Shown: positions 47,170 to 57,972, counted from the first letter of the stretch. The stretch: DNA of 64,000 nt from Nocardia niwae NBRC 108934 = DSM 45340 (GCF_001613465.1 NZ_BDCK01000020.1:62001-126000), one strand, 5' to 3'. Program-made: numbers and translations. Notes: generated by a model from the sequence alone, not told the origin.

Positions 47170-48267
47170 TCACATCGGTCGCATCCACCCGTGCTTGTCG
47201 GCGAAGGTTCCGCGCTGGATGCCGGTGAGGGTGTCGCGCAGTGCCATGGTGACCACGCCCGGCTCTCCGCCGCCGATGGTGAATTCGCCCGCCTCGGAAC
47301 GGACCCAGCCGACCGGCGTGATCACCGCGGCGGTGCCGCACGCGAAAACCTCGGTGATCTCCCCGGATTCGGCGCCCTTGCGCCATTCCTCCACCGAGAG
47401 CTTGCGCTCCTCGACCGGGAAGCCGGAATCGGCGGCGAGGGTGAGCAGCGAGTCCCGGGTGATGCCCGGCAGCAACGAGCCGGACAGCTCCGGGGTGACC
47501 AGCCGCGCCTCGGAGCCGGAGCCGAAGACGAAGAACAGGTTGTTGGTGCCCATTTCCTCGACGTAGCGGCGCTCACACGCGTCCAGCCACACCACTTGGT
47601 CGCACCCCTTGGCCGACGCCTCGGCCTGCGCGAGCAACGAAGCCGCGTAGTTGCCCGCGACCTTCGCCTCGCCGGTGCCGCCGGGCGCGGCGCGCACGTA
47701 TTCGGTGGACAGCCAGACCCGCACCGGCTTCACGCCCCGCGGGAAGTACGCCCCCGCCGGGGAGGCGAGCAGCAGGTACTTGTACGCCGCGGCGGGTTTC
47801 ACGCCCAGCCCGGCCTCGGTGGCGAACATGAACGGCCGCAGGTACAGCGACTCCTCGCCGCCCGCGGCGGGCACCCAGTCCCGGTCGACCTCCAGCAACT
47901 GCCGCACCGACTCGATGAACAGCTCGTCCGGCAGTTCGGCCATCGCCATCCGGCGAGCCGACCGGCGGAAACGCGCGGCGTTGGCGTCGATGCGGAAGCA
48001 GGAGACGCTGCCGTCGCTCTGCCGGTAGGCCTTCAGTCCCTCGAAGATGGCCTGACCGTAGTGGAACACCATGGTCGCGGGATCCAGCGCCAGCGGCGCG
48101 TACGGCTCCACCCGCGCGTTGGTCCACGCGCCGCCGACGTAATCGATCGAGACCATGTGATCGGTGAAGTGGCGCCCGAACCCCGGCTCCGCCAGTACCT
48201 CTTGCCGCCGCTGCGCCGGAAGCGGCGCGGGATGCGGAACACGGGTGAACTGTGCGGCAGCGGTCAT
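47170..48267 (-). CDS. ilvE: Branched-chain amino acid aminotransferase
   Basis: A 365-residue fold-type IV PLP enzyme that makes the last step of leucine, isoleucine and valine synthesis. The PLP lysine is in [16 protein letters not shown], and the family markers [20 protein letters not shown] and [11 protein letters not shown] are visible. The ATG at 48267 gives the usual N-terminus [16 protein letters not shown]. The frame stays open a long way upstream across gcvT, but this is due to composition only. Mycobacterial counterpart: Rv2210c in the same place. Confidence 0.95.
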   Translation of the reverse strand: MTAAAQFTRVPHPAPLPAQRRQEVLAEPGFGRHFTDHMVSIDYVGGAWTNARVEPYAPLALDPATMVFHYGQAIFEGLKAYRQSDGSVSCFRIDANAARFRRSARRMAMAELPDELFIESVRQLLEVDRDWVPAAGGEESLYLRPFMFATEAGLGVKPAAAYKYLLLASPAGAYFPRGVKPVRVWLSTEYVRAAPGGTGEAKVAGNYAASLLAQAEASAKGCDQVVWLDACERRYVEEMGTNNLFFVFGSGSEARLVTPELSGSLLPGITRDSLLTLAADSGFPVEERKLSVEEWRKGAESGEITEVFACGTAAVITPVGWVRSEAGEFTIGGGEPGVVTMALRDTLTGIQRGTFADKHGWMRPM

Positions 48268-48355
48268 GGCGACGATCCTATCCGGCCCGATTCCGGCCAT
48301 TTCGCCACGGTCCTCCCCGCACCGGAGCGTCCTCGGCGGCTCGTGGGCGCGTCCG

Positions 48356-49456
48356 TCACTTGGTGTTGGTCCGGACGAACGGCGGGCGGACGGTTTCGCA
48401 ACGCAGACGGCGGCCGCGCACATCCACCTCGACCTCGACCCCGGGTTCGATGCCGGCCGCGGTGTCGAGCAAGGCCAGCGCGATGCCGAGTTTGAGCGTG
48501 GGCGAGAAGGTGCCGGACGTGGTTTCGCCGACCGGCTCGCCCTCGCGCAGCACGGTCTGCCCCTGCCGGAGCACACCGCGGTCGAGCGCCTTGAGCCCCA
48601 GCAGGATTCGGCGCGGGCCCTCCGACTTCTCCTGCTCCAGAGCGGCCTTGCCCCAGAACTCCGGCTTCTGCCAGCCGACCGCCCAGCCGCAGCGCGCCTG
48701 CACCGGAGAGATGGCGGGCGAGAGTTCGTGCCCGTGCAGCGGATAACCCATCTCGGTACGCAGGGTGTCGCGGGCGCCCAGCCCGGCCACTTGGCCCTCG
48801 GCGGCGCGCACCTGCTCGACCAAGGCTCGGAACAGCGGTTCGGCGTCGGCCCAGCGCGGCAGCAGCTCGTAGCCGTGCTCGCCGGTGTAGCCGGTGCGGC
48901 AGACCCGGACGGGGCGGCCGTCCCAGTCGGCGTCGGCATAGGCCATGTATTCGAGGTCGACGGGCAGGCCGAGCGCGCCGAGCACCTCGCCGGAGCGCGG
49001 GCCTTGCACCGCGAACACGGCGTAGTCGCGGTGCTCATCGGTCACCGTGACGCCGTCCGGCGCGGCCTTGCGCAGCTCGGCGACGACCGCCGCGGTGTTG
49101 GCGGCGTTCGGCACCAGAAAGATCTCGTCGTCGCCGACGTAATAGGCGATCAGGTCGTCGATCACGCCGCCCTCCGAGGTGCAGCACAGGGTGTACTGCG
49201 CCTTGCCCGGAAGGATGCGGCCCAGATCGTTGGTGAGCGCCGAGTTGACGAACTCCGCGGCCCCGCGGCCGCGCACTGTCGCTTTGCCCAGATGACTGAC
49301 GTCGAACAGCCCGACCGTCGTGCGGACGGCTTGGTGCTCGGTCACCGTGCCCGCGTAGGACACCGGCATCTCCCAACCGCCGAACGGCGCGAACGTGGCG
49401 CCCAGCTCGACGTGCACGGCGTGGATCGGTCCCTGCAGGAGGCTCGTCTCGGTCAC
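48356..49456 (-). CDS. gcvT: Glycine cleavage system aminomethyltransferase (T protein)
   Basis: A 366-residue T protein that transfers the aminomethyl carbon from lipoylated H protein to tetrahydrofolate. Family blocks are [30 protein letters not shown], the folate-side [12 protein letters not shown], and [20 protein letters not shown]. The start is the GTG at 49456. It is 88 bp upstream of ilvE on the same strand, as Rv2211c is of Rv2210c. The P and H protein genes are not in the window. Lipoate for H protein would come from LipB/LipA at 57-59 kb. Confidence 0.95.
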   Translation of the reverse strand: MTETSLLQGPIHAVHVELGATFAPFGGWEMPVSYAGTVTEHQAVRTTVGLFDVSHLGKATVRGRGAAEFVNSALTNDLGRILPGKAQYTLCCTSEGGVIDDLIAYYVGDDEIFLVPNAANTAAVVAELRKAAPDGVTVTDEHRDYAVFAVQGPRSGEVLGALGLPVDLEYMAYADADWDGRPVRVCRTGYTGEHGYELLPRWADAEPLFRALVEQVRAAEGQVAGLGARDTLRTEMGYPLHGHELSPAISPVQARCGWAVGWQKPEFWGKAALEQEKSEGPRRILLGLKALDRGVLRQGQTVLREGEPVGETTSGTFSPTLKLGIALALLDTAAGIEPGVEVEVDVRGRRLRCETVRPPFVRTNTK

Positions 49457-49505
49457 CAGCCGAGCTTATCCGGGACCGCGGCGGCGCGAGCCCGCCCCAG
49501 GCACG

Positions 49506-50111
49506 CTACGGCCGGAACCACATCGGGATCAGTGTCGGGCCGTGCTCCGGCAGCGTATGGGTCGTTCCGGTCGGGGCGAAGCCGCAGCGGCTGTAGAGCC
49601 GAGCGGATCGTTCGGTGCTGGCTTCGAGGAAAGCCGGAACGTCCGCTTCGGACGCCGCTTTCAAGCGGTCGGCGAGGACCACCGCACCGGCCCCCTTGCC
49701 GCGATGCTCCGGCACCGTGACGATCACTTGCAGGTACCGGTGCGGGAACTCGCGGGGGTGTGCACGGGCGAGCAGGTCGGTGAGGACCGCCAGCCGCTGC
49801 GCCACGCGCAGCTCGGGAGCCTGCTCGAGCATGGTCCGCGCCTCGGCGGCTTCGCCGGCGAATCGCTCGACCGAGGTGACGTGCTGCCAGATCGACATCG
49901 ACCAGATCTCCTCGCCCGGACCCGCGACCCAGATCTCGTCGTCGCGCAACGCCCGATCGACCAGCCCGGGCACGAACGCGGTTCGGAAACCCGGGTCGGC
50001 CTGCCCTTCGAGCACCCACTCCGTCACCACCTCATCCGCGCTGGCGATCCCGAACGCGTCGATCAGCGCGTCACGGTCGTGCGGACCGGCCTGTCGAGCA
50101 GTGATCTCCAT
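49506..50111 (-). CDS. GNAT-family N-acetyltransferase
   Basis: A 201-residue acetyltransferase. The acetyl-CoA motif A is LQVIVTVPEHRGKGAGAVVL (R/Q-x-x-G-x-G/A form, here HRGKGAG), followed by EASTERSARLYSRCGFAPTG, the typical C-terminal motif B. GAAAGGTG is about eight bases before the ATG at 50111. Substrate unknown; the fold resembles small-molecule or antibiotic acetyltransferases. It is divergent from a TetR-type gene at 50221 with 109 bp between, so control by that regulator is plausible. Confidence 0.85.
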   Translation of the reverse strand: MEITARQAGPHDRDALIDAFGIASADEVVTEWVLEGQADPGFRTAFVPGLVDRALRDDEIWVAGPGEEIWSMSIWQHVTSVERFAGEAAEARTMLEQAPELRVAQRLAVLTDLLARAHPREFPHRYLQVIVTVPEHRGKGAGAVVLADRLKAASEADVPAFLEASTERSARLYSRCGFAPTGTTHTLPEHGPTLIPMWFRP

Positions 50112-50220
50112 CCGCGGCACCTTTCGCTGTGAACACCGTATCGGTGCACGAATCTAGGCAGGTCAGAGCCGTCTGGCTACTATTTCGTCACACCTGTTCG
50201 TGTGTCGAAAAGGAACACCG

Positions 50221-51024
50221 ATGACGTGCGCGGTCTGCCGCAACGCACTCGCCCAGCCCGCCAAGGGCCGACGGCGCAAGTACTGCTCGCGCTCCTGTCA
50301 GGCGCGCGCCTACCGCGCCCGCCGCGCGGCGATCCCGGTGCGCCGCGCAGCCCGCCCGACGCGGCTCACCGCGGTCGGCATCGCCAGGGCGGCGGTGGAG
50401 CTGGCCGACCGCGACGGGATCGACGGCCTCACCATGCGCCGCCTGGCCAGCGCCCTCGGCGTCGCGACGGCCACCCTCTACCGCCATTTCCCCGACCGGG
50501 AAACGCTGCTGGCGAGCATGGCGGAGCTGGTGCTCGACGAGATCCCGCCGCCCGAGGCCGGATGCACCGGCTGGCGTCCTCGGTTGCGGCACGAGGCGCA
50601 CGAGGAGTGGCGTCTCTATCGCAGGCATCCGTGGATGCTGCCGCTGCTGGCGCGCACCCGCCCGCCGGTGGGCCCGGCGCTGCTGGACGTCCTGGAACGG
50701 AACTTCGCCGCCCTCGACCGCCCCGGGCTGACCCCGCGCACGAGCTTCGCGATCTACCTAGCGCTCTCGGGCCTGGTGCAGGGGCTTGCGCTGCTGTGGA
50801 GTTCCGAGCGCGCCGACCGCTTCGGCGATCCGCGCGACGCCGCCGCGGCGACCGCGCCGCGCCCCGACCTCGCCGGACTGCTGGACCCCGCGATCCGCCC
50901 CGTCCTGCACCGCGTCCTCGCCGCCACCCAGTCCTTCGAGATGGACTTCGACGACCTGCTGCACAGCGCGGTGGAACTGCTGCTCGACGGCGTCGCGGTG
51001 CGCTATCCGGAACGCACCGAATAG
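50221..51024 (+). CDS. TetR-family regulator with N-terminal zinc-binding-type Cys cluster
   Basis: A 267-residue regulator. Unusually, the TetR HTH (IARAAVELADRDGIDGLTMR followed by LGVATATLYRHFPDRETLL) starts only at about residue 50. It is preceded by a four-cysteine module, C3-C6-C22-C26 (MTCAVCRNAL and RKYCSRSCQARAYRARR), resembling the small FCS-type or recombinase zinc finger. The C-terminal domain is of the TetR_C type with a helical ligand pocket. AAAGGAA is six bases before the ATG. It is divergent from a GNAT gene and 10 bp before pepB, and may control either. Its ligand is unknown. Confidence 0.87.
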   Translation: MTCAVCRNALAQPAKGRRRKYCSRSCQARAYRARRAAIPVRRAARPTRLTAVGIARAAVELADRDGIDGLTMRRLASALGVATATLYRHFPDRETLLASMAELVLDEIPPPEAGCTGWRPRLRHEAHEEWRLYRRHPWMLPLLARTRPPVGPALLDVLERNFAALDRPGLTPRTSFAIYLALSGLVQGLALLWSSERADRFGDPRDAAAATAPRPDLAGLLDPAIRPVLHRVLAATQSFEMDFDDLLHSAVELLLDGVAVRYPERTE

Positions 51025-51033
51025 CCTGTGCCA

Positions 51034-52545
51034 ATGACCGCTGTTGCAGATCGCTCGCTCGGACCGGAACTGGCACGCACCGAGACCATCGGCGCGGACA
51101 CCGATGTGCTCGTCATCGGATTGACCTCCTCGGAGGACGGTCCCGCCATCGTGCCCGAGGACCTGTTCGGCGACGTGCTCACCGCCGACGTGCGCGCGGA
51201 ACTGCTCGATCAGCTGGGCGCGGTGGGGGCGAAGGGCAAGGCCGAGGAGCTGACCCGGATCCCGGCGCCGGCCGGGCTGGACGGGGTGACCAGCGTTCTG
51301 GCCGTCGGTCTGGGCTCCGCCGACAAACTCGACGCCGAGCAGATCCGTCGCTCGGCCGGCGTGGCCGCCCGCTCGCTGTCCGGCACCGAACTGGTGGTGA
51401 CCACGCTGTCCGGGCTGGACATCGGCGCCGCCGCGGAAGGCTTCTACCTGGGCGCCTATTCCTTCACGCCGTTCCGCTCGGACAAGTCCGCGCCCAAGCC
51501 GGACGAGCGGCCCGTGGCGCGGGTCGAGTTGCTCGTGCCCGAGCCGGGATACGGCGAGGAGGCCCTGTTCCGCGCGCAGCTCACCGCCGAGGCCGTCGCC
51601 ACCGCACGGGATTTCGTGAACACTCCGCCCAGCCACCTGTTCCCGGCCGAGTTCGCCTCGCGCGCCCAGGAACTCGCCGAGGCCGCGGGCCTCACCGTCG
51701 AGGTGCTGGACGAGAAGGCGCTGGAAGCGGGCGGTTACGGGGGTGTGCTCGGCGTGGGCAAGGGCTCCTCGCGCCCGCCGCGCCTGATCCGGATCACCTA
51801 CGCGGGCGGTCCGAAGAAGGTGGCGCTGGTCGGCAAGGGCATCACCTTCGACACCGGCGGCATCTCCATCAAGCCCGCGCAGAACATGGAGAACATGACC
51901 TCCGACATGGCGGGCGCCGCCGCCGTGATCGCCACGACGCTGCTGGCCGCGCGCCTGAGCCTGCCGATCACCGTCACCGCCACGGTGCCGATGGCGGAGA
52001 ACATGCCCTCGGCCACCGCGCAGCGCCCCGGTGACGTGCTCACCCAGTACGGCGGCATCACCGTCGAGGTGCTCAACACCGACGCCGAGGGCCGGTTGAT
52101 CCTGGCCGACGCGATCGTGCGCGCGAGCGAGGACGATCCGGAGTACCTGATCGACGTGGCGACGCTGACCGGAGCGCAGATGGTCGCGCTCGGCACCCGC
52201 ACGCCCGGCGTGATGGGCACCGACGAGTTCCGCGACCGGGTGGCCCGCATCTCCCGTGAGGTCGGGGAGAACGGCTGGGCGATGCCGCTTCCCGCCGAAT
52301 TGCGCGGCGACCTGAACTCCAAGATCGCCGACCTGGCCAATGTCGCGCCGCACCGCTGGGGCGGCATGCTCTCGGCCGGACTGTTCCTCAAGGAGTTCGT
52401 GCCGGACACCGTGCAGTGGGCGCACCTCGACGTGGCCGGTCCCGCCTACAACACCGGCGGTCCGTTCGGCTACATCGGCAAGGGCGGCACCGGCGTCCCG
52501 GTCCGCACGCTGATCGCGGTCCTGCAGGACATCGCCGCGGAGTGA
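51034..52545 (+). CDS. pepB: Leucyl aminopeptidase (M17 family)
   Basis: A 503-residue cytosolic aminopeptidase. The two-metal catalytic core is intact: [15 protein letters not shown] with the bridging Lys/Asp, [10 protein letters not shown], and the signature [14 protein letters not shown]. The N-terminal macro-like domain is less conserved. The ATG at 51034 is preferred; GTG at 51028 adds two residues. It lies directly after the TetR gene, which may be its own regulator or just a neighbour. Mycobacterial counterpart: Rv2213c (PepB). A strong hairpin follows. Confidence 0.94.
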   Translation: MTAVADRSLGPELARTETIGADTDVLVIGLTSSEDGPAIVPEDLFGDVLTADVRAELLDQLGAVGAKGKAEELTRIPAPAGLDGVTSVLAVGLGSADKLDAEQIRRSAGVAARSLSGTELVVTTLSGLDIGAAAEGFYLGAYSFTPFRSDKSAPKPDERPVARVELLVPEPGYGEEALFRAQLTAEAVATARDFVNTPPSHLFPAEFASRAQELAEAAGLTVEVLDEKALEAGGYGGVLGVGKGSSRPPRLIRITYAGGPKKVALVGKGITFDTGGISIKPAQNMENMTSDMAGAAAVIATTLLAARLSLPITVTATVPMAENMPSATAQRPGDVLTQYGGITVEVLNTDAEGRLILADAIVRASEDDPEYLIDVATLTGAQMVALGTRTPGVMGTDEFRDRVARISREVGENGWAMPLPAELRGDLNSKIADLANVAPHRWGGMLSAGLFLKEFVPDTVQWAHLDVAGPAYNTGGPFGYIGKGGTGVPVRTLIAVLQDIAAE

Positions 52546-52549
52546 GTGG

Positions 52550-52587
52550 GACGCGCGTCGTCCGGGCGTTCCCGGACGACGCGCGTC
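52550..52587. terminator. Terminator after pepB
   Basis: A perfect 17-bp stem GACGCGCGTCGTCCGGG (52550-52566) with its complement at 52571-52587 and a CGTT loop, 5 bp after the pepB stop. The GCGCGTCGTCCGGGCG stretch is repeated directly after the stem. Confidence 0.8.
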
Positions 52588-52716
52588 GTCCGGGCGGGCC
52601 GAATCGGCCCACCGGAATTCCGACGGGTTCCGCCTCGCGGCCCACGACTCGAGCAGACGCTTCGCACGTCGTCGCGGAGCCACCCGAGAATCGGACGGAA
52701 CGGACAATCCGACGGC

Positions 52717-53079
52717 TCAGAGGTCGTACAGATCCCGCTCCAGCTCGCGCTGCCGCTGCACCCTTCTGCGGGCGTCGTAGTCGCGCATCCGCTGCGGATA
52801 ACCGGTCTTGTGCACGTCGTAGACGGGGATGTGCAAATCCTTGGCAAGCCGTCGCGCACCGCGCTCGCCGACGACCCGCCGCGTCCATTCACCATCTGCG
52901 GCAACAAGCACGACTGTGACATCGGTCACCGTGGTCTTGGGTTCGATGTAGCCCTCGACGCCGACATGCGTACGCACCCAGTCGGCCAAGTAGCGAGCGT
53001 CCTGCCCGGACACCGAACCCCCACGTAGAGCGCCCCCGCCCCGGGCGGCGCCGCTACGGAAACGATCCAGCAAACCCAC
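52717..53079 (-). CDS. Conserved hypothetical protein
   Basis: A 120-residue protein with an excellent ribosome site (AAAGGAGGTG seven bases before the GTG at 53079). The N-terminus is MGLLDRFRSGAARGGGALRG. The rest has an alpha/beta character (TTVTDVTVVLVAADGEWTRR) and a strongly charged, Arg/Tyr-rich C-terminus (YPQRMRDYDARRRVQRQREL). It is known to me only as an uncharacterised actinobacterial protein found beside dlaT. No signal peptide, no membrane helix, no catalytic motif that I recognise. It is divergent from dlaT by about 260 bp. Confidence 0.8.
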   Translation of the reverse strand: MGLLDRFRSGAARGGGALRGGSVSGQDARYLADWVRTHVGVEGYIEPKTTVTDVTVVLVAADGEWTRRVVGERGARRLAKDLHIPVYDVHKTGYPQRMRDYDARRRVQRQRELERDLYDL

Positions 53080-53339
53080 CGACGCGCACCTCCTTTCCTG
53101 CACCGGAGAATGTTCACCGCCGGTCTTCCCATACTGCCAGCTCCGTGCAGTTGGCCGCCCTGTGCTACGTAGCTTGCGCGCGAGTGCAAGGATGGACCGC
53201 GGTACAAGAACCACACGGATCTCCGGTGCCACGCACAATGATCGGTGGCTTCCGGACTCCCGTCGCGACCCGCGGCGGGCGTCCGCAGCGAGATCAACTG
53301 TTGTAGAACCCCGTCGAGCAGTCAGAGGAGTCAACGGAC

Positions 53340-55115
53340 ATGGCCTTCTCCGTCCAGATGCCCGCTCTTGGTGAGAGCGTCACCGAGGGAACGGTGACCA
53401 GGTGGCTGAAGCAGGAAGGAGACACGGTCGAGGTCGACGAGCCGCTGCTCGAAGTCTCCACCGACAAGGTCGACACCGAAATCCCGTCCCCCGCGGCGGG
53501 TGTGCTGTCGAAGATCGTCGCGAACGAGGACGACGTGGTCGAGGTCGGCGGCGAGCTCGGCGTGATCAGCGATGCCGGTGAGGCGTCGTCGTCCGCTCCC
53601 GCGCCCGCTCCGGAAGCCGCGGCGCCCGCGCAGGAGACGCCGGTCCCCTCCGAAGAGGCGCCCGCGGCCGAACCTCAGGCCGCTCCCGCCGAGGAGTCCG
53701 CGCCCGCCGCGCAGACCGCGCCCGCGTCCTCCGGCGACGGCACTCCCGTGAAGATGCCGGAGCTCGGCGAGTCGGTCACCGAGGGCACCGTCACCCGCTG
53801 GCTGAAGGCGGTCGGCGACGAGGTCGCCGTCGACGAGCCGCTGCTGGAAGTCTCCACCGACAAGGTCGACACCGAGATCCCCTCGCCCGTCGCGGGCACC
53901 CTGCTGGAGATCACCGCCCAGGAGGACGACGTCGTCGCGGTCGGTGGACAGCTCGGCGTCATCGGCAGTGGTTCCCCCGCGGCCGCCGCCCCGGCTCCCG
54001 CGCCCGCCCCGGCTCCCGAACCCGCGCCCGCTCCGAAGCCCGAACCGGCTCCCAAGCCCGAACCGGCTCCGGCCGCCGCCGCGCCTGCTCCGGCCCCTGC
54101 TCCGGCTCCGGCTCCGGCTCCGGCTCCCAAGCCCGCCCCCGCGCCCGCCGCCGCGGCGGCCGCCGAATCCTCCAACGGCGCAACCCCCTACGTCACTCCG
54201 CTGGTGCGCAAGCTGGCCGAGGAGAACAACGTCGACCTCGCCACGATCACCGGTTCCGGTGTCGGAGGCCGCATTCGCAAGCAGGACGTGCTCGCCGCCG
54301 CGGAGGCCAAGAAGGCTCCCGCCCCGGCCGCGGCCGCACCCGCGGCGAAGGCGCCCGCCGCTCCCGCGGTGGCGAGCCCGGAGCTGGCCCACCTGCGCGG
54401 CACCGTGCAGAAGGCCAACCGCATTCGCCAGATCACCGCGACCAAGACCCGCGAGTCGCTGCAGACCACCGCGCAGCTGACCCAGGTGCACGAGGCCGAT
54501 GTCACCAAGATCGCGGCGCTGCGCAAGCAGACCAAGGCGGCGTTCAAGGAGCGCGAGGGCGTCAACCTGACGTTCCTGCCCTTCTTCGCCAAGGCCGTCG
54601 TCGAGGCGCTCGGCGTGCACCCGAACGTCAACGCCAGCTACGACGAGTCGACCAAGGAGATCACCTACCACGCCTCGGTGCACCTCGGCATCGCCGTCGA
54701 CACCGAGCAGGGCCTGCTGTCCCCGGTGATCCACAACGCCAGCGACCTGTCGCTGGCCGGTCTGGCCCGCGCCATCGCCGACATCGCCAACCGCGCCCGC
54801 ACCGGCGGGCTGAAGCCCGACGAGCTGGCCGGCGGCACCTTCACCATCACCAACATCGGCAGCCAGGGCGCCCTGTTCGACACCCCGATCCTGGTTCCGC
54901 CGCAGGCGGCCATGCTCGGCACGGGCGCGATCGTCAAGCGCCCGGTCGTGGTGACCGACGAGACCGGCAACGAGTCCATCGGCGTCCGCTCGATGTGCTA
55001 CCTGCCGCTCACCTACGACCACCGCCTGATCGACGGCGCCGACGCCGGGCGCTTCCTGACCACGATCCGTCACCGGCTCGAGGAAGCGGCGTTCGAGGCC
55101 GATCTCGGCCTGTGA
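53340..55115 (+). CDS. dlaT: Dihydrolipoamide acyltransferase (E2), two lipoyl domains
   Basis: A 591-residue E2 subunit. Two lipoyl domains are present, with lipoylation lysines K43 and K175 in [12 protein letters not shown]. Each is followed by an Ala/Pro-rich linker, the second very long (about residues 220-280, alternating Ala-Pro). A peripheral E1/E3-binding domain ([17 protein letters not shown]) is next, and a catalytic domain ending in [14 protein letters not shown] with H561 and D565. In mycobacteria the product DlaT (Rv2215) is E2 of pyruvate dehydrogenase and of peroxynitrite reductase; annotation as SucB is common but less exact. Clear GAGGAG upstream. Needs lipoate made by LipB and LipA encoded 2 kb away. 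Confidence 0.93.
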   Translation: MAFSVQMPALGESVTEGTVTRWLKQEGDTVEVDEPLLEVSTDKVDTEIPSPAAGVLSKIVANEDDVVEVGGELGVISDAGEASSSAPAPAPEAAAPAQETPVPSEEAPAAEPQAAPAEESAPAAQTAPASSGDGTPVKMPELGESVTEGTVTRWLKAVGDEVAVDEPLLEVSTDKVDTEIPSPVAGTLLEITAQEDDVVAVGGQLGVIGSGSPAAAAPAPAPAPAPEPAPAPKPEPAPKPEPAPAAAAPAPAPAPAPAPAPAPKPAPAPAAAAAAESSNGATPYVTPLVRKLAEENNVDLATITGSGVGGRIRKQDVLAAAEAKKAPAPAAAAPAAKAPAAPAVASPELAHLRGTVQKANRIRQITATKTRESLQTTAQLTQVHEADVTKIAALRKQTKAAFKEREGVNLTFLPFFAKAVVEALGVHPNVNASYDESTKEITYHASVHLGIAVDTEQGLLSPVIHNASDLSLAGLARAIADIANRARTGGLKPDELAGGTFTITNIGSQGALFDTPILVPPQAAMLGTGAIVKRPVVVTDETGNESIGVRSMCYLPLTYDHRLIDGADAGRFLTTIRHRLEEAAFEADLGL

Positions 55116-55134
55116 GGAAGGTCCCGCGGCGCGT

Positions 55135-56043
55135 ATGAAGGTGGTGATCGCCGGCTCGTCCGGGTTGATCGGGACGGCGCTCGTCGCGGCTCTGCGCCGC
55201 GACGGGCACGAGGTCGCCCGGCTGGTGCGCAGGAAAGCGGCGGGCCCGGACGAATTCGCGTGGAACCCGGCCCGCGCCCACTTGGACGAGCGGGCGCTTC
55301 GCGGGGCCGACGCCGTGGTCAACCTGTGCGGTGCGGGCGTCGGGCGGCGACGCTGGACCGGCAGCTTCAAACAGGAGTTGCGCGACAGCCGGATCACCCC
55401 GACCGACGTGCTGGCCGGTGCGGTGGCCGCCGCGGGCGTGCCCGTACTGCTCAATGCCAGCGGCGTGCACTACTACGGCGGCGAGACCGGCGATCGGGTG
55501 GTGGACGAGACCTCCCCCGCCGGTTCGGGATTCCTGGCCACGCTGTGCCGGGACTGGGAGAAGGCGGCCGAGCCCGCCGCCGCGGCCGGTGTGCGCACGG
55601 TGCTGCTGCGCAGCGCCGTGGTGCTGTCGCGGACCGGGGGCCTGCTCGGCATGCTGCACCCGCTGTACGCGCTCGGCCTGGGCGGACGGCTGGGCAACGG
55701 CCGCCAGTACACGCCGTGGATCTCCATGGACGACGAGATCGGCGCGATCGTCTTCGCGCTCACCCACGACACGGTGTCCGGCCCGATCAACGTGGTCGGT
55801 CCCGCACCGGTCACCAACGCCGAGTTCAGCCGCGCGCTCGGCCGGGCGCTGCGCCGCCCCACTCCGCTGGTGGTCCCGGCGTTCGCGCTGCACGCGCTGG
55901 TCGGCGAGATGGCGCAGGAGGCGATTCTGCGCGGGCCCAGGGCCATTCCCACCGCCCTCGAGGAAGCGGGCTACCAGTTCCACCATCCCACCATCGGCGC
56001 CGCGCTGGCGGCCGCGGTGGGACGACCCGGAGACCCTCGATGA
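55135..56043 (+). CDS. TIGR01777-family NAD(P)-dependent epimerase-like protein
   Basis: A 302-residue extended SDR protein. It has the N-terminal nucleotide motif VVIAGSSGLIGTALVAALR, the family block DAVVNLCGAGVGRRRWTGSF and a C-terminal DUF1731-type region (PLVVPAFALHALVGEMAQEA). It lies 19 bp downstream of dlaT, as Rv2216 does, and is often called a cell-division inhibitor SulA-like or NAD-epimerase. Substrate unknown. The ATG at 55135 is used. Its stop overlaps the next gene start (ATGA). Confidence 0.9.
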   Translation: MKVVIAGSSGLIGTALVAALRRDGHEVARLVRRKAAGPDEFAWNPARAHLDERALRGADAVVNLCGAGVGRRRWTGSFKQELRDSRITPTDVLAGAVAAAGVPVLLNASGVHYYGGETGDRVVDETSPAGSGFLATLCRDWEKAAEPAAAAGVRTVLLRSAVVLSRTGGLLGMLHPLYALGLGGRLGNGRQYTPWISMDDEIGAIVFALTHDTVSGPINVVGPAPVTNAEFSRALGRALRRPTPLVVPAFALHALVGEMAQEAILRGPRAIPTALEEAGYQFHHPTIGAALAAAVGRPGDPR

Positions 56044-56576
56044 CCGATCGACTCGACACCAGGCCCGCCACCGTCATCCGCGACGCGACCACCGATGACC
56101 TTCCGGCGATCCTGGAGATCCACAACGCGAATATCGCCGCGTCCACCGCGATCTGGGACACCGAGCGGGTCGGCCTGGAGGAGCGCCTCGGCTGGTTCCA
56201 GGCCCGCACCGGCGCGGGGCTGCCGGTGCTGGTCGCCGAGATCGACGGAGCCTTGGCGGGTTACGCGAGCTATGGGCCTTGGCGCACCAAATCCGGCTAC
56301 CGCTACACGGTCGAGAACTCCGTGTACGTCGACGACCGCTTCCAGCGTCGCGGCATCGCCACCGCCCTGCTCACCGAGCTGATCGACCGAGCGCGCCGGA
56401 CCGGCGCCGTGCACGCCATGATCGCCGCCATCGAGTCCGGCAACAGCGGTTCGATCCTGCTGCACGAACGCTTCGGCTTCCGCACCGTCGGCGTCCTTCC
56501 CGAGGTCGGTTACAAATTCGGCCGCTGGATGGACTTGACGCTCATGCAACTGACCTTGCCGGTCGACGTCGACTGA
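56040..56576 (+). CDS. GNAT acetyltransferase, phosphinothricin-acetyltransferase-like
   Basis: A 178-residue N-acetyltransferase of the PAT/Bar and MddA type. It has AILEIHNANIAASTAIWDTE, YRYTVENSVYVDDRFQRRGI (acetyl-CoA loop RRGIAT), AMIAAIESGNSGSILLHERF and FRTVGVLPEVGYKFGRWMDL, a family-typical end. Members acetylate phosphinothricin, methionine sulfone or sulfoximine. Real substrate unknown. ATGA overlap with the epimerase-like gene suggests coupled expression. Confidence 0.88.
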   Translation: MTDRLDTRPATVIRDATTDDLPAILEIHNANIAASTAIWDTERVGLEERLGWFQARTGAGLPVLVAEIDGALAGYASYGPWRTKSGYRYTVENSVYVDDRFQRRGIATALLTELIDRARRTGAVHAMIAAIESGNSGSILLHERFGFRTVGVLPEVGYKFGRWMDLTLMQLTLPVDVD

Positions 56577-57215
56577 CCCACCTCCAGTCGCCCCGACGGT
56601 TCCTCTCCGGGACGCGTGGACGGTGGGAAATGCGCGCGATCGGTGCGACAGGAGCGGAGACACACACGGAGATCCGGCACTGCGTCAGCCACGCGTCCGA
56701 CCGCCCGACTCCATGAAACCGATCTCTCGCTGGTCCGTTGTCACCGCAAAGCCGCACGCGACCCCGTGTCTGCGCGCGGTCCGGGAAACGGCTGCTCGAC
56801 TCTTCGATCGAGACGGGGTTATCGGAGGACGATGTGTGTTTCAGCACGTGACGCCAGACGGTTCCGGAAGACAGCGGCCGAGACAGGCTCGAAGCCTCGG
56901 GAATCGGTCGAACCGGCCGCCGTCGCCTGCGGTTCCCACCGCTGATGCTGGTAATTCCGGTCGGAGCGGCACTGGCGACAGCGGGCGTGCTGCCGCGATC
57001 AGGCAATCGACACCGTTGATGCCCCGCACTCTTCGCGCCGGAACCCGCGCAAGTCCTGGGGCAAGCCCGTCCGACACAGTGGCCCGGACGCGGGGCCGTG
57101 GCGGCTCCCAGCCGCGCAACCTTCCAGCTCTCCCCCTGGCTATCCGCTCCGGCTGTGGGCGTTCGCACATCGATGCGCTGGAACCACCTGACCCCCTGGG
57201 CGTACCGTCATCGCT
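56577..57215. other. 639-bp gene-free stretch before lipB
   Basis: Several frames are open on both strands here, but none has a ribosome site, a family pattern or natural codon use, and they contain no domain I recognise. The 3' end must hold the lipB promoter. It could be the remains of a decayed gene. No RNA gene or clear hairpin was seen. Confidence 0.5.
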
Positions 57216-57962
57216 GTGAACGACACGCGCACCACCCGGTCCGCCCGATTCGATACGACCCCGATCGTGGTCGAGGATCTCGGACTCATCGACTACCACG
57301 CCGCTTGGGAGCTGCAGCGCAGCATCGCCGAGCAGCGCGCCGAGGGCGACGGATCCGATCATCTGCTGCTGCTCGAGCACCCCTCGGTGTACACCGCGGG
57401 CCGCCGCACCGAGGCCGACGACCTGCCCATCGACGGCAGCCCGGTGGTGCAGGTGGATCGCGGCGGCAAGATCACCTGGCATGGCCCCGGCCAACTGGTC
57501 GGCTACCCCATCGTGCGGCTCGCCGAGCCGGTCGACGTCGTCCAGTACGTGCGCCGCCTCGAGGAGGCGTTGATCACCGTCTGCACCGGCCTCGGCCTGG
57601 TCTGCGGTCGCGTCGAGGGTCGCTCGGGCGTCTGGCTGCCCGCCACCGAGTTGTACGCCGATCGCAAGATCGCCGCGATCGGCGTGCGCGTGCAGCGCGG
57701 CGTAGCCCTGCACGGCGTCTCGTTCAACTGCAACGCCGCCATGGACGGGTTCCAGGCCATCGTCCCGTGTGGCATCCGCGACGCGGGCGTCACCACGCTG
57801 ACCCGCGAACTCGGCCGCGAAGTGACCGTCGCCGAGATGAAACCGCTGGTGGCCGACGCCATTGTCCGCGCGCTCGACGGCGATCTGCCGGTCACCGAGC
57901 ACGACATCCCCCGTGTCACCCTTGGCGACACCACCCCGCAGCGCCCGAGCGCGACGGCGTAA
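57216..57962 (+). CDS. lipB: Lipoyl(octanoyl) transferase
   Basis: A 248-residue LipB that transfers octanoate from acyl-carrier protein to lipoyl domains. Conserved [38 protein letters not shown], and [18 protein letters not shown] with the nucleophile C185 and the Lys in the family position before it ([11 protein letters not shown]). The start is the GTG at 57216. The stop contains part of the lipA ribosome site (AAGG), and lipA starts 10 bp later. Confidence 0.95.
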   Translation: MNDTRTTRSARFDTTPIVVEDLGLIDYHAAWELQRSIAEQRAEGDGSDHLLLLEHPSVYTAGRRTEADDLPIDGSPVVQVDRGGKITWHGPGQLVGYPIVRLAEPVDVVQYVRRLEEALITVCTGLGLVCGRVEGRSGVWLPATELYADRKIAAIGVRVQRGVALHGVSFNCNAAMDGFQAIVPCGIRDAGVTTLTRELGREVTVAEMKPLVADAIVRALDGDLPVTEHDIPRVTLGDTTPQRPSATA

Positions 57963-57972
57963 GGTCGATCAA

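Noticed and set aside
48268..49038. Upstream extension of ilvE into gcvT
   Set aside because: The frame is open but does not resemble aminotransferases; the ATG at 48267 gives the normal family length.
53331..55454. 700-codon minus-strand frame opposite dlaT
   Set aside because: Low-complexity Gly/Arg/Ser sequence that mirrors the Ala-Pro linkers of dlaT; no family pattern.
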